Shown: positions 22,265 to 34,195, counted from the first letter of the stretch. The stretch is 64,000 bases of DNA from Adiantum capillus-veneris (GCA_014529385.2 CM043962.1:92161180-92225179), one strand, 5' to 3'. Notes: a model not told the origin generated them from the letters alone. Numbers and translations: made by a program.

Positions 22265-23473
22265 TGTCACGTGACACATCCAACCCTATGTGTCCGTGGA
22301 CAAGCTACAGCACGACAAGGGTTCAGTCAGTCTAGATTTAGAAGTGATCTGGCACTTTTGTGAGTCTATTCGTAGACCGTGCATACCCAGTCACTTAGTG
22401 TAGATGCATATCCTCTGGTTGCACACAGCATGATCATAAGCATTCCAATCAGAATCCATCGGAATCCTTCAAGGGAATTTTCCAGTGCATCTAGCCTATT
22501 TTACCTATTTTTGACATTTTTCACTTATTATTTTTAAGTGACTTTTGTTGGAAAGTAGGTAGGGCAAATTGAGTAAGTTTGTATATAAGCAAACCTAGAC
22601 TAGCACTAAATGGCAGAAAAGGCAACAGGAGCCAAGCTCAGCAGGCAACTTCTCCAACAAGACCTTGACGGTTTCCCCCTCCAAGCAAGAAGAACCATCA
22701 GACCCTTCCCCCTAGCGTATTCTCATCAGCAAATCATCGCTAGAAGCAAGCTCAGACCTAGCGTTCTCCATCAGAAGATCATCGCCACAGTACCCCCATC
22801 AGCTAGCGTTTGTGAAGACCTTCCCTAGCGTTTTTGGAAACACATCAACCTAGCGTTTTTGCATGTCCCAATGTTTGCAGATTTGCAGCGTTTTCAGCCA
22901 CAGCAATGCAGCGTTTTCAGCAATGAAGTACCTGCAAGATCAGCCCCTAAAGAATTAGCAGATTCAGCGCGGAAAGACCCTCAGTTTTCAGCCCTAAACC
23001 TGCAGATTTTCAGCGACAGAGAGCATCAGGAAACAGCCCCAGAATCAGCGTTTTTGGACTAGTCGCAGATTTCAGCCCATAGCATTTGTGGACAGCAGTA
23101 GAAAGATTGCAGATTGCAGCCCTTAGGTCGGTCTCGTCATCACCGTCGTCATCGTCGACATAGCCTAGACTTGCATCAGTCACATGCATACAGTTTGTAC
23201 CAGATTGTGCAATCATAAGTAGACCACTCTCGCCGGCGAGAGTGGGGCCTTCGGAGGAGGGTTTTACAACGTCTCTGGTGTCGTATCTCTCTTCTCTCTC
23301 TATCTCTCACTCTCATACACTTGCACGCACAATGTCCATTCACTTTGTGATCATAGTACTCTCTCATTAAGAATGGAAGGCTCTCCCTTCCATAGGAACA
23401 AAAGGAACCTTGAGCACAGTTCGGAGCACTCATCTTGAGCAAAGCGCAAACATTCATTCCGTTGCACCTTACA
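22265..23473 (+). repeat. Element B 3' LTR (1209 bp)
   Basis: Begins TGTCACGTGACACATCC and ends GTTGCACCTTACA. It is uninterrupted and therefore shows the empty site for element C. TACAA follows at 23474-23478. Confidence 0.93.
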
Positions 23474-24006
23474 TACAATGGCTAAATGCTAAATGCTGAG
23501 TCCTAATGCTCTGCAAAACGCTAGGGCTGCTCTGATGCAAAAACGCTAGGGTTGATGTTGATGCAGAAAACGCTAGTGCTGAGGATACTGGGCAAAAACA
23601 CCAGGGCTGATCTGGTGTAAAAACGCCACACTAATCTGCTACTAGGGATACTCATGGCAATGGCACCCCCTTGGCTGCCCAAGGGGGTACTTTTTTTATC
23701 TTTTGATGCCCAAGGGAGTGGCCGTAGGCTTACTTATATAGGAAAATGAAAGTGGATCGAGAAGTATCATAATCTCACGACTCCACATTAAAAGAGGCCT
23801 ATTTATTAATAAACTAACCTAAGGGCTTATATGAGTCTATGAATGTACTGTGTAAGTGAGGGTATGCAGCCTAATGACCTATCTGGGCATGCACGTCCTC
23901 TGAGAGGCTCACAAAGGTGCCAGACTAGATCCTAAGCTATACTAAGGTTGATGCTAACTATAGCAGTAGCTTGTCCACATGGCTCAAGTGCAATGGATGC
24001 GTGACA

Positions 24007-24880
24007 TCCCCCCTTGTTAAAGGTGAGACACAAATGCCGAAGAACTTTTTGTGGATGCTTTCTGTACTTCTGATGCTTGTGGATGCATAAACCGATGAAA
24101 AATCCTCCAAACTCGATACTGCGGATGTAGGTATTGCTCTGATGTAATCACCGACCAGCTGAGTTGCTAGGCAGCCTTACTACTGTTGCAGAATATCAAC
24201 CTTGATGCTGATTCTACCTTGCTAGCAAGTAATACCACCCGAATAGTCCAATCGTGAAAAATTTCGGGCAAAGATGGAAGATAAGGGTGCTCATAGGTAT
24301 TTCCAATGGTTCCACGTTGACGGAAGTGAATGCACGCTACATGCGAATGCAAATGCAAAAGAGGGTGAGGATCCTTTCTCCAACTCCTTCCATATTCGCA
24401 TAGGAGGCAAGCAGATCCTGGTACTCAAGCTTCGGATCTTTGTGTATCCGATGTTGATCTTCATTCATGATGATGAGGTTATGCCTTAAGGGTATCCAAG
24501 TCATAGAGATGAAGATGGGAATTCGAATGCAGAAAAGAATTAGGGATCCTTTCTTCAACTCCTTCCATATCCACATAGGAGGCAATCAGATCGTGGTACT
24601 CAAGATCTGGGTCTTCGTGCCTCCGATGCTGATCTTAATTCATGATGATGAGGTTATGCCTTAAGGGTATCCAAAACATATGAGGACAAGAGCACGCCCG
24701 ATGCACGATGGACTAAGGGTGGGAGTGGTTAATATCTGTAGGCAACACGTATTAGTCTAGGGCTGGGCCACAAAACTTCTTTGATATAGAGAAGAAAAAA
24801 AATATAGGCGAAGTTCCTTAGGTTCTTGATTCTTCCCTTGAGTTCGCGAAGGCGAAGCACGTCTAGAGCTCTGATACGAA
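24007..24880 (-). other. Internal region of element E, with a 175-bp tandem repeat
   Basis: 874 bp between PBS and polypurine tract. Two direct copies of about 175 bp start with GATCCTTTC at about 24369 and 24545 and include GATGATGAGGTTATGCC. On the minus strand each encodes a short HNLIIMNEDQ... / LASYANMEGVGERI-like peptide, suggesting a gag remnant that was duplicated. No protease, integrase or RT motif was found. Confidence 0.6.
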
Positions 24881-25708
24881 TGTCAAGTGCAACAAAAGGG
24901 TCTAAGGATTTTAGCTCGGATCTAGTACTTTGCACAAACACAAGGTTGCTTTACTTCAATTGAAAGAAACTGAACTAACACAATGAAAGAGAGAGAAGAA
25001 ATATGACATTGAATGTCGGGTAAACCACCCTATTGATGCTCTGCAAAATGTTAGGGTTGCTCTAATGCAAAATCGCTAGGGATGCGGATGCAAAAAATGC
25101 TAGTGATGAGGATACTCAGCAAAAACGCCAAGGCTGATCCGGTATAAAGATGCCACGCTGATCTGATGGCGATGATGCGGGGTGCTAGGGCGTTGGCTGC
25201 CCAAAGGGGATACTTGTCTTATCTTCTGATACCCAAGGGAGTGCCCCTAGGCTTACTTAAGTCTTATATAAGAAAATGAAAGTGGGTCGAGCAGTATAAT
25301 AACCCCACGACTCCACATTAAAAGAGGCCTATTTATTGATAAATTGACCTAAGTGACTTTAGAGGTTGTTCACTTGCTTATATGACTTTATGAATGTATC
25401 GTGCAAGTGAGTCATAGTCACAGGGGACGCCCATTTTTGGGCTTCCCGTCCCCACTTTTCCGTCCCACTTGCCGTCCCGCCCTCTTTTTTACACTAAAAA
25501 TCCATTTGAGCCCCGTCCCTACTCCTCAGGATGCGTCCCTTGTGACTATGAAGTGAGGGTATGCAACCTAATGACCTGTCTGGGCATGCAGTTCCTTTGA
25601 AAGGTTCACAAAGGTGCTAGACTAGATCCTAAGCTATACTAACTAAGATCGATGCTGACCTGTAGCGATAGCTTGTCTACATGGCTCAAGTGCAATGAGC
25701 ACATGACA
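24881..25708 (-). repeat. Element E 5' LTR (right copy, minus strand)
   Basis: Starts TGTCAAGTGCAACAAAAGGG and ends GAGCACATGACA on the plus strand. It matches the split left LTR apart from the 140-bp MITE at 25412-25551. The minus-strand TATATAAG occurs near the TTATATAAG-type word around 25258-25272. Confidence 0.88.
25412..25551. mobile_element. 140-bp MITE (small DNA transposon) in element E LTR
   Basis: Absent from the left E LTR at the matching place (about 23850), so a true insertion. Terminal inverted repeats of about 19 bp: TCATAGTCACAGGGGACGC at the left and GCGTCCCTTGTGACTATGA at the right, two mismatches. The flanks AGTGAG (25406-25411 and 25552-25557) are a 6-bp duplication; one more matching base makes 7 possible. 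It is non-coding with C-rich GTCCC words inside. The superfamily is not certain from the TIR alone. Confidence 0.85.
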
Positions 25709-25930
25709 TAAACGGTAAACCACCTTGCAAACTAGGTAGCAAGACTCCAAACAAGTCACACAATCATGAATGATACAAAAAGAGTCTGCTGAGAATCTGA
25801 TACCTACGACAACACCACCAGAACACATGATAAGTAGGTAAAATAGGGTGCCAATAAAAGCACCGCTATTGCGATTTACCATATGCCTATGCCCAAAATG
25901 ACCGGCAACCTCAGCAAAGTGTGTGTGTGG

Positions 25931-25940
25931 TTTTTTTTTT

Positions 25941-25971
<31 letters not shown>

Positions 25972-25977
25972 GGGGGG
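25931..25977. repeat. Poly(T)20-poly(G)27 junction
   Basis: Twenty T directly followed by 27 G. Such a run is prone to sequencing or assembly length error, and poly(G) can form quadruplex structures. Confidence 0.95.
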
Positions 25978-26285
25978 AGAAGGGGAGGGGGTAGCAGTTG
26001 ATGAGGAGAGTTCTAGAGCACAAAAGTCAATAAGCTACTGAGATCTCCACGATATTGTCTGGTATATCTTGACAAGTTTAATACTCTTCTCCTCAAGCAC
26101 CTCAAAAATGAATTGATAAATGTGTTTTGTCTTTGCATAAGTCACTGGCCTCCATGCTAACTAGATAGCACTGCCTAACACAATGCAAAATTGGAACCTC
26201 TGCAACAATGCCTAGATCTCCCACTAGAAGAATTTGAGTGTCCACACGGCTCGCAAGGTAGACCTTTTGTATGAAAGGAAGTAGG

Positions 26286-26287
<2 letters not shown>

Positions 26288-26344
<57 letters not shown>
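26288..26344. repeat. (TC)n microsatellite, 57 bp
   Basis: Pure TC dinucleotides. The Arg/Glu-repeat ORFs on the minus strand here are artefacts of the tract. Confidence 0.95.
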
Positions 26345-26348
<4 letters not shown>

Positions 26349-26567
26349 GCCTCTGCTGGCACAATACTTTGAGAATAAAACAAGAGGGCAAAGTCTTTAC
26401 CACTGAAGATACATGGCCATCCGAACAAAGCAAGGCAAGAAGCTCTACAGCCCTATTTAGCATAAGGGGGTACAAATGCCATGGGAAGTAGGTACCCAAG
26501 AACAATTGGTAGCAAAGTACTCCTAGAACTTGAGTCTGCACGAAACAATCGAACAACAAAAGTAAAT

Positions 26568-26570
<3 letters not shown>

Positions 26571-26622
<52 letters not shown>
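26571..26622. repeat. (TC)n microsatellite, 52 bp, followed by CACACA
   Basis: Pure TC run ending in a short CA run. Confidence 0.95.
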
Positions 26623-26629
<7 letters not shown>

Positions 26630-27415
26630 TAGACATGCGCATACAAGTTCCGGGAGCTTAGCAGAATGTACCATGTCGACGCAGATGAGGAAGGCAAGGA
26701 GACCGACTACATAGCGAGGAGTGAGGACCACTGCTGTGCTTGTGGCGTGCAGGTGCCATGGCAACAAGCCGCCTCTTCGACCATGCATTCTCCACCATGA
26801 GGGCATAGCGCTCTCTCTGTGGCAAATGCATAAAGCGCATGACAAGTGCTGGTGCTACAGACTGCCATGCTGTGCCCTCTCAACTCTCCTTCGCCCATAT
26901 TTTTTGGCGACGTCGTTTGGAATTGAATCGACGACGTTTTCTCAAGCATTAGGAATTCCTGAACATCACGAGACATTGACATCAAGCATCTAACGCTGAA
27001 ACAAACAAGTACAAAGTGCACTGGCGAATTTTTAAATAAGAATTGCATATGTTTTTATATATGATGATTCATTGGCTCTGCAGCTGTCTCTGAAATGGTC
27101 CAATTTCACGCTTTTTCTACAATTGTTTGAGCAGTGAAACCAAGGCAGTGCTCTTTGCTTAATAGAGGGGATAATTAAATCGAACAAAGGGTTGAAGCTT
27201 ACTCAGTATGCTTAAATCCTACTCCTTAACCTCCTTTGGTAGTTTATTTGTAGATTGTCATTCAACTTGGTAATATCGATGGCCATTCAGTCTCTACATC
27301 GAGGATCCAGTTTGGTAATAACGTCGGCCATTTAGTCTCTACATCGAGGATCCATCTTTGAGGCACCCATATTCTTACTCTAAACCAAGCATAGTCAATT
27401 TTCGCTTAGTTCTCG

Positions 27416-27416
<1 letters not shown>

Positions 27417-27444
<28 letters not shown>
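27417..27444. repeat. (GA)n microsatellite, 28 bp
   Basis: Pure AG dinucleotides in AT-rich surroundings. Confidence 0.93.
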
Positions 27445-27446
<2 letters not shown>

Positions 27447-29125
27447 ATGTGTTGTCATAGTTGGAGGGTTTTGGTTGTTGATCACAGAACCTAAAAACAT
27501 ATATGAGGAAGAAAACGCTGGGATAAAGAATTATCTTCGTGCCACATAACGGTTATGCAGAGGAGAATGTTGGCCTACAATATATAAGATGCATTGCCAA
27601 ACAAGGACATACATAGATTGACATCAATCACCCAAGAATAAAGTAAACATGTACAGAGTGCATCAAGTATCGAAGTACATAAGTTGAATTGTCCAACTAT
27701 GAGAAAAAAAGTATGTACGATCTATTTGATATATAGATATAATGATCGAGATTGAACATGTACTACTGAGCAAAACATGTAGCTAAACTAAACTTAAAGA
27801 AGTATTAACAAGCTCAAAAAAATACAAAAAGCATCAACAAACTTAAAAATTAAAATGCACTACCAACATGATAATCGTGTATGGGTGTGTCCAATTGTGC
27901 AAGCCGAACGACAATGTTTGAGTCATGCTACATAAAAGCATTGTGAATAGTTAAACATGTCATCTTGCAATGAAGCGTCACAAAGTGAAAATGCTATATA
28001 TACAGTGCACATCATGCAGAAGTTTTATACAAAAGTATGGTGGAGAGTCGGCATTGTGGTCTTTCCAAAAATTATAAGAAGCAGAAGGCGTGCCTTGCCT
28101 CGTAGCATTTATATGTTGCGCCAAGCAAACACATAAGCACGGGAATCTGAATGCAGATAACAAACCTTGCAGTGTTGTCGAGCTGGAGTCGTGCTTGTAC
28201 AATCAAAATGTTTATTGTTGTGAATATATGTCCTCTCTGTCATACACAAAACACACGTTAAGACAAATACAAAAGATGCAGGATATAGATTAAACTTAAA
28301 GAGAAGTAGAGCTAACTTTATGTTCTACATCATAGACGTATTGGAGTCCTACATAGTGCGAGAAGTGCCCTCGCTTCGCATACTAAAAACAACGAGCCAG
28401 AGCTTTGTGGCCCAATCCTTGTTGGGCATGTCTTGCAATCAATGCATTTCAAGAGACGACATTCTGAACATACATGTCAACTAAGGCAGTGCCACATGTG
28501 TCCATTGCAAATATATGTGATTTCTGTGACACACAAAACAAGAGTTAACACAAATACAAAAGATGCAACACATAGAATTAACTTAAAGAGAAGCAAAGAT
28601 TACTCTAGTGATAACTTTTCAGCTCATAAGCTCCATCGCAATCACTACAATAGAATGATTCAAACAATAGGCTACAAATATTAAGCTGGCAGACGCGTCA
28701 TTTTGTGTTTGGACTCTACACTATACTCTTCAAATTTAAAAAACTCAAACTGTTTAAAGTAATATTAACTTTGAAACCTATTAAACTAAGACGGATGTGA
28801 TAGTGGGGCAGGCATGAGATGGTCGGCCAAGTTGGTGTGTTGGCATTTAATGAGGTAGAAGAAAAAGATGGCATCACGAGTGTTACAAGTGGATGGACGA
28901 ACACACTTGGCTAGCTTTGTGAGGCTTCGTCCAATTGCAGGTGTTGAGCTTTGATAGGCAGCCTAATGGTGTTAATATTATGGTCGAAAAGCAGCACGAG
29001 GATAGTTTGGAAGTAAAGGTCAACAAAGTGCTTGAAGCCAACATACTTTATTTTGTCAAAGTGTAGCAGAGTGGCGCATATCCTCGCACAGAAGATTGAG
29101 AAGCAGGAATCCTTTGTAGAAAAGG

Positions 29126-29852
29126 TCAGAGAGAATAATTGTATAATCCCTTCCTTCTATTCATGAAAGGCTGCAATCCGTGCAAAGTAGCCATGATCCT
29201 TGACACTTTAAATGCTAACTCAAGTTCCTGTGGTTGAGATCCTTTTAAAGAGCTAGGGTTTTTATCATCTTGATCCCTCCTATTCTTGTCTTTGCATTCA
29301 TCATCATTCGTCACTGCTTGTATCTCCATTGTATCTATCTTTATGATCAACATACTCTCTAGTAGTCCTTTGTGATCACCACATCCACATGGCTATGATC
29401 TCTCCTATATTTATCCTATTTGTCATGGTCTCTTTGACCTTTTGTCATGTCGATTATGTCTACCCCGACCTCCATCATCATGTCGATCTTGTCAATGCAA
29501 TCTTTATCATCATCTCTTCTACAACTTAATTTTGTCCTCGTGTTGACTATTGTGTTCACTTCTATTGTCATGTCTACCATCATCATTCCTTCTATGTTTC
29601 TTTCTATTATTTGCTATCATGTCTACCATCACCACTGCTTCTTTGTTTTTTCTGTTCTTTCAAATTTTCCTCATCCTCAAGCTCCTTTTGTAGATCTTTT
29701 ATTGTCCATCTATCATCAAGGACATAAAAGCTGCTTACTTTTGTGTTTCTCCTTGTCTGTAGTCTTGCTTTAGGGCGAATAGCAGCCACCACAAGGGGGC
29801 AAGTGATGCAGCTCATGGGTTGCAGGAGCACCTCACGGGTTGTAGTTGACAA
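29126..29852 (-). pseudogene. Possible remnant of a charged, Arg/Asp/His-rich protein
   Basis: Minus-strand segments 29607-29852 (DLQKELEDEENLKEQKKQR, SSGDGRHDSK) and 29126-29353 (ECKDKNRRDQDDKNPSS) flank a stretch where GRHD, NRHD and DRHD-like words recur in shifting frames. This resembles the charged tail of RNA-processing proteins, but no domain is identifiable. Low-complexity CAT/TCATC sequence on the plus strand could give the same impression by chance. Confidence 0.25.
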
Positions 29853-30143
29853 AAGCTCGCGTTTGCTATTGTCTAAGGCCTCAGTTTAATTGATTTTATA
29901 TGGCTCAGCTTTTGCACTCAATCAAAACCTAAGGACAGCTTAGTGAAGGGGATAGGAGAGCACCATAGACGGAGAGTGAGAGAGAGAGAGAGAGAGAAGG
30001 AGACACACGACACACAGATATGGGTGGGGATACTCAAAGAGTGAGCAGCCCCCTATACACTTATGCTATGTAGAAGGTATACAAGTCAGTGGGCGCCCAG
30101 ACTCTGGGCGGCCGGGCAAGGCACAGGCGCCTATACCCCAACA

Positions 30144-31240
30144 ACCTCCCACTTAAAGGCGACTGTGCCTTTAAGCAAGGGAAGCTAGTCTAAAGACTAC
30201 AAAAGGCGAGAGAAAATCGCTCTCAATCGATGCCCACTGGCTGGCTGTGATTGTGTGCATCCGGCTGTCCTGCTCCCGTGTAAGTCCATACACCACCAGA
30301 CGTACCGCACACGTACTGCAAGTATGTACGCAATACCTGTATATCTCCCTCGTGCACTACGCCATCATCAGTCAACAAACGACTGACAACCCCAACTGCA
30401 AATGCTCCAACTGCAGAGCTGCGATATCCGGTCTCAAGATCAGCATCTCATACATGAGACCACCGAATGCCGATGCAATGCTAGCGGGCCCTGCTAGCTC
30501 TACGGAGCATGCATCAACATATATATCCCTGGCAATAGGCATCTCTGACTGACAAGGCGTGTTAGCCACATGCATCTCCTGATTGTCCACAAAAGACGCA
30601 TCAACCTGTCGTGAAACCTCAGAGCAAACCAGCTGCTCTAGGTGTCTGCTGGAAGACATATCCTGCACAACTGTATCCCCATGCTCACTGTCGAGCATAG
30701 AAAGGAATGACTGCATAATCACTGACGTCTCAGCCTCCTCTGCAATCATCCACTGCAAACATGACCACTCAATCTGCTATGACTCACTAGAGCTCTCATG
30801 CTCTAACTCCTTATGCATAGACTCTTGCACAACGTCCTCCTGTCGTGACTCACTAGAGCAAGACCGCTATGCCTGTCTATCCTGCATAGAAGTATCTCGC
30901 ACAACTAACTCTCTGCTTTGCTCAGTCACTAGCAAAGCATGCATGTCTGACTGTGTCACCTCTCTGTGTGACTGCTCAAGTCGTGCCCCAACTGTGTGCA
31001 CAACGAGCTCACTACTCTGCACTCCCTGCAAAGCACCCTACAACCCATGAGCAAAAGAGATTGTCCAGGTCTCTCGCTCTCAGCATGGGTGTAACAAGAT
31101 TGAGACTTGACCATCTTGCACCAGTACTACGTGCAATGGGTACCATGTGCCAACTCTAGCACCTCTCGCAATCACCAACAAACCCAAATGCAATGCAAAA
31201 GATCGCTCAAGCAGCGATACCCGACATCCACTATCCCGTA
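30144..31240 (-). pseudogene. pol: copia-4 residual RT segment and linker
   Basis: The minus-strand reading ends with ASAFGGLMYEMLILRPDIA, equivalent to the SACGSLMYAMVATCPDIA segment of copia-2 RT. It is preceded by a long hydrophilic Ser/Glu/Gln-rich linker (30372-31050) like the integrase-RT spacer of copia elements. The YVDD block and the integrase are missing, so a deletion joined linker to RT tail. RNase H beyond is unreadable. Confidence 0.7.
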
Positions 31241-31241
31241 A

Positions 31242-32090
31242 CTATCTGACTGAGATCAAATCCCGTCTCAGATCTGGCACATAACACACATGACGCAGGG
31301 TAAATCTCATACCACTGGGCAAGGACAAACATACGTCTCCTGCACCCTCAATGTCATACACAACACCATCAGCCATGTGCACACAACCAAGTCTCCCACT
31401 AGAAAATGTGTTAAACCACTCACGATGCGACGTGACATGGAAAGTAGCATCTGAATCTAGTAACCAATGTGAAGACAATGTGCAATCCGATATGCGATCC
31501 GTAGACATAAGATCGTCTAAAGACAAGCCAGATGTAAATGTGACATCGCCGTCACAAGCATACTCAGTAACCACCGTACTGATCTCACTAGCATCTGTCA
31601 TGCCCAAATCTGCATCACGCATCTGTCGCCTCCATTGTCTCAAATGCCTAAAACGTCGACGCCTAATGTGCCCATTGTGTCCACAATGCCAACATGTCAA
31701 GTCTCTATGCCGTCGAGACTTGCGTGTGGGACCAATCTCTCCCATGGACATAGAAGTGGAACTAGACTCCCCTGTAGACATGGATGTCGCGTACATAGCA
31801 TGTAAACTCTGCCATAAAGCATGAGTTGTAGTCTCCCTCGCGATTTGCCAGTAAACAGACTCAACCAGATGCAAACGAATCATAGACATGGCTAACTCAT
31901 CAAGATCCTGCCAATCATCATCACGCATAGACTTGGGCTTTGCCGATAAACCACGCAAGGGTTTATCCTGCCCCAAATCCGCCAATGCAACAAGCATATG
32001 CTCCTTCCAAGCAACAAAATCTGCACCATCAAACTATGTCAGACCATAATACTGGAAGTCAAATGAAAAATCATCCATAATGCTCGCAAA
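31242..32090 (-). pseudogene. gag: copia-4 gag and protease pseudogene
   Basis: Gag starts near 32078 (MDDFSFDFQYYGLT), has a stop at about 32035-32037, then runs 251 codons open (31242-31997). It contains a partial zinc knuckle CWHCGHNGH whose last Cys is replaced in an Arg run, a region with SMSMGE/STGESS repeats, and a protease motif LLDSDATFHVTS, where the family usually has DSGA. The final part (YDIEGAGDVCLSLPSG, HVCYVPDLRRDLISV) is the protease C-terminus. The altered DSD triad suggests an inactive protease. Confidence 0.82.
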
Positions 32091-33676
32091 AGAGCAACCA
32101 ACAATGAGTAGCAAATGTCAACCAAATCAGCCCTAAACTGGCTCAAATCGCATCAACAAAAGTCTACAAATATGGCTCAAAACCTGATGCAAAATTGCAC
32201 CAATAACCATGCAAAACCTTGCACAAAATCACAAGTCAATATGACTCAAATCCGGCTACCTAGCTCGTAGCCACACAAGCATACATCACAATATTCACTC
32301 CTGTGAGTGTGCCAAGATAATTGTACGCCTGTCAAACCGTGAGCTAATCACCAAGCCCACATTGTGCGGTATCAATGCATACACACGCACAAATCTCCCA
32401 CCTGCAGAGAACACCGCAAGGAAATGTTGAGTGCAACCCGCAATCTCTACCTAGATCGCATAAATGATGCGCATAAAACTCCTAGGAAAATTTCGCCAGA
32501 GTTTCGACGCACAATGGCTATCAACACAAAATAACCATTGTCCTACAAGCTCAATTCGCATCAAACTACACTCAACATACATGCATAAGCTCTGCAAACC
32601 TGTGTCCAACAAATGCTCACAAAGAGTACCACAGGTGACCATACATGTCATCCACAACCAACCTCTGCACTTGCTCACAAGATCTACTGCTCACCACATA
32701 AGCATACATAGAGCATTACCCGCTCAAAGACCATGTATGCAAGCCACAACACTGCAGAAGAACCACTCAACTGCAACTGGCAACACCTGTGGGAGTACTA
32801 GACTCAACCTGTACCTGGGAGTCAAACCCGATCTTGTAACACCTCATATGTGCCTGCTACCTGCAGTGTGCACGGGTAAGCTGTCTGCAACAAAAAAAAC
32901 AACAGAGCCCAAAATTGTCCTGAAAAATATTCTCCGTGTTTTTAATTTCAGACCCAACTGCACTCCGAATTAGAAAACGATTTCTTCTACAAAGTTGTAG
33001 AGCTTGAAGCCAGCTCCGTTTTGAACCAAAAAGTTTTGAATCAGAGCTTTGTAGCTCAAGTTATGAGCAAAACAGTGGACTGCTGTCAAAAACTAAACGA
33101 CTTTCTTTTGTGCTTCTTTGAGCTCATAGAAAGGCTCAAACTCACTTATCACCTCGATGCGTGAGCTGAATGCATCAATTTCACAATGCTTCCATGTCTA
33201 TGGAAGCTCCAAGCTCCAATCTGTCGCCGATGTAGCCATTGCAAAGCTTGCCGAGAAGAGGGAAAATGATGTACACAGTGGGCTGATCTGTAGAGGAACT
33301 GTGGACTGATCTGTGAGCACTAGGAAGCTCTTAAGAGCTCTCTTGCAAGCCTCTGTATGGCTATCCACAAGCCTCCTCTATTTCTTTGCTCAGATCTGTG
33401 ACCTCTCCGCCATAGCTGACGAGTTCATCGCGAAGCTGTCCATCTACGTTCTCACACCTATCGCTCTAATACCAATTGAAGGGGATCGGAGAGCACCACA
33501 GACAGAGAGTGAGAGAGAGAGAAGGAGACACACGACACACAGATATGGGTGGGGAGACTCAAAGAGTGAGCAGCCCCTTATACACTTATGCTATGTATAA
33601 GGTATACAAGTCAGTGGTGGGCGCCCAGACTCTAGGCGGTCGGGCAAGGCACAGGCGCCTATACCCCAACACTTAG

Positions 33677-34097
33677 TTGTCAAGGATCCGAGTGTTTGTT
33701 GTGCATGCGGCTAAGGTGCCTAATCAACTTCTACCGTGCATTGCAACTTACAAGAATAAGAATTTGTGGATGGACATTCAAAACGTCCCCTCCAGTAGCC
33801 CGCTTAGCTCCATCTCTTTTCGTAAGCGATCAACCAAATCAAACGTTGGTTTTACGTTATCAATCGTTTATATTTATTGATGCTTTATTTTTGTTGTCGT
33901 TGTGTTAATATCAAGTGATCTAAAACAAGTACTCCAAAGCTTTCAACCCGTCGTCGCTCTTTTGCTTACACAAGCTTTTGACTGCTTGTATGAGAGTCGG
34001 TCCAAAACCCTCCTTCACTACTACAATTGCCCACTCCAAGCCCTTACGTCACTAGGATGCTATAGTCAATAGCCCTAGTTGTCGCAGGCTAAGGTCC

Positions 34098-34195
<98 letters not shown>

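Larger units (their letters stand above)
17432..23473 (+). mobile_element. Element B: full-length non-autonomous LTR retrotransposon
   Basis: Plus strand, TSD TACAA at 17427-17431 and 23474-23478. The 5' LTR is 17432-20361 including nested element C (about 1243 bp without it); the 3' LTR is 22265-23473 (1209 bp). Both start TGTCACGTGACACATCC. A PBS (20363-20374, TGGTATCAGAGC) and a polypurine tract AAAAGGAGGGGA (22253-22264) are present. The internal 1.9 kb holds a gag-like ORF and no recognisable protease, integrase or RT, the architecture of a LARD-type non-autonomous element. Solo LTRs of this family are at 54521-63566 and 55441-56641. Confidence 0.93.
17203..25708 (-). mobile_element. Element E: non-autonomous LTR retroelement with nested B and C
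   Basis: Minus strand. The left LTR is 17203-17431 plus 23479-24006, interrupted by element B; the right LTR is 24881-25708 (828 bp). Flanks TAAAT (17198-17202) and TAAAC (25709-25713) form a TSD with one mismatch. The PBS complement GCTCTGATACGA (24868-24879) abuts the right LTR, and a polypurine tract (minus, TCCCCCCTTG complement) abuts the left LTR at 24007. The internal region is only 874 bp and has no pol domain, so the element depends on others for transposition. Confidence 0.88.
25714..29938. other. Intergenic region, mostly unassigned
   Basis: Holds a homopolymer pair, several CT/GA microsatellites and AT-rich sequence. Minus-strand readings around 26105-26270 and 26345-26460 have gene-like composition on either side of a CT tract, but no motif could be named. 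A 45-bp direct repeat (TTGGTAAT...CGAGGATCCA) lies at about 27268-27357. A diverged direct repeat of about 85 bp (ACACAAAAC...CTTAAAGAGAAG) is at 28229-28313 and 28512-28600. Confidence 0.4.
29944..33671 (-). mobile_element. Internally deleted copia retrotransposon (copia-4)
   Basis: Minus strand, 3728 bp, TSD CTTAG at 29939-29943 and 33672-33676. LTRs 29944-30143 (200 bp) and 33477-33671 (195 bp) share ends TGAAGG...CCCCAACA and differ by about eight substitutions plus small indels in a GA tract and a GTG. The PBS complement GCTCTAATACCA is at 33463-33474 and a polypurine tract (minus) is at about 30144-30160. It retains gag-protease and the end of an RT, but lacks the integrase core, the RT active site and most of RNase H. 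Confidence 0.93.

Noticed and set aside
26224-26697. 157-codon minus-strand ORF with long Arg-Glu repeats
   Set aside because: The repeats are translated (TC)n microsatellites; no domain on either side could be named.
30583-31050. 155-codon Ser/Cys-rich plus-strand ORF
   Set aside because: It lies antisense to the hydrophilic linker of copia-4 pol and is a shadow frame.
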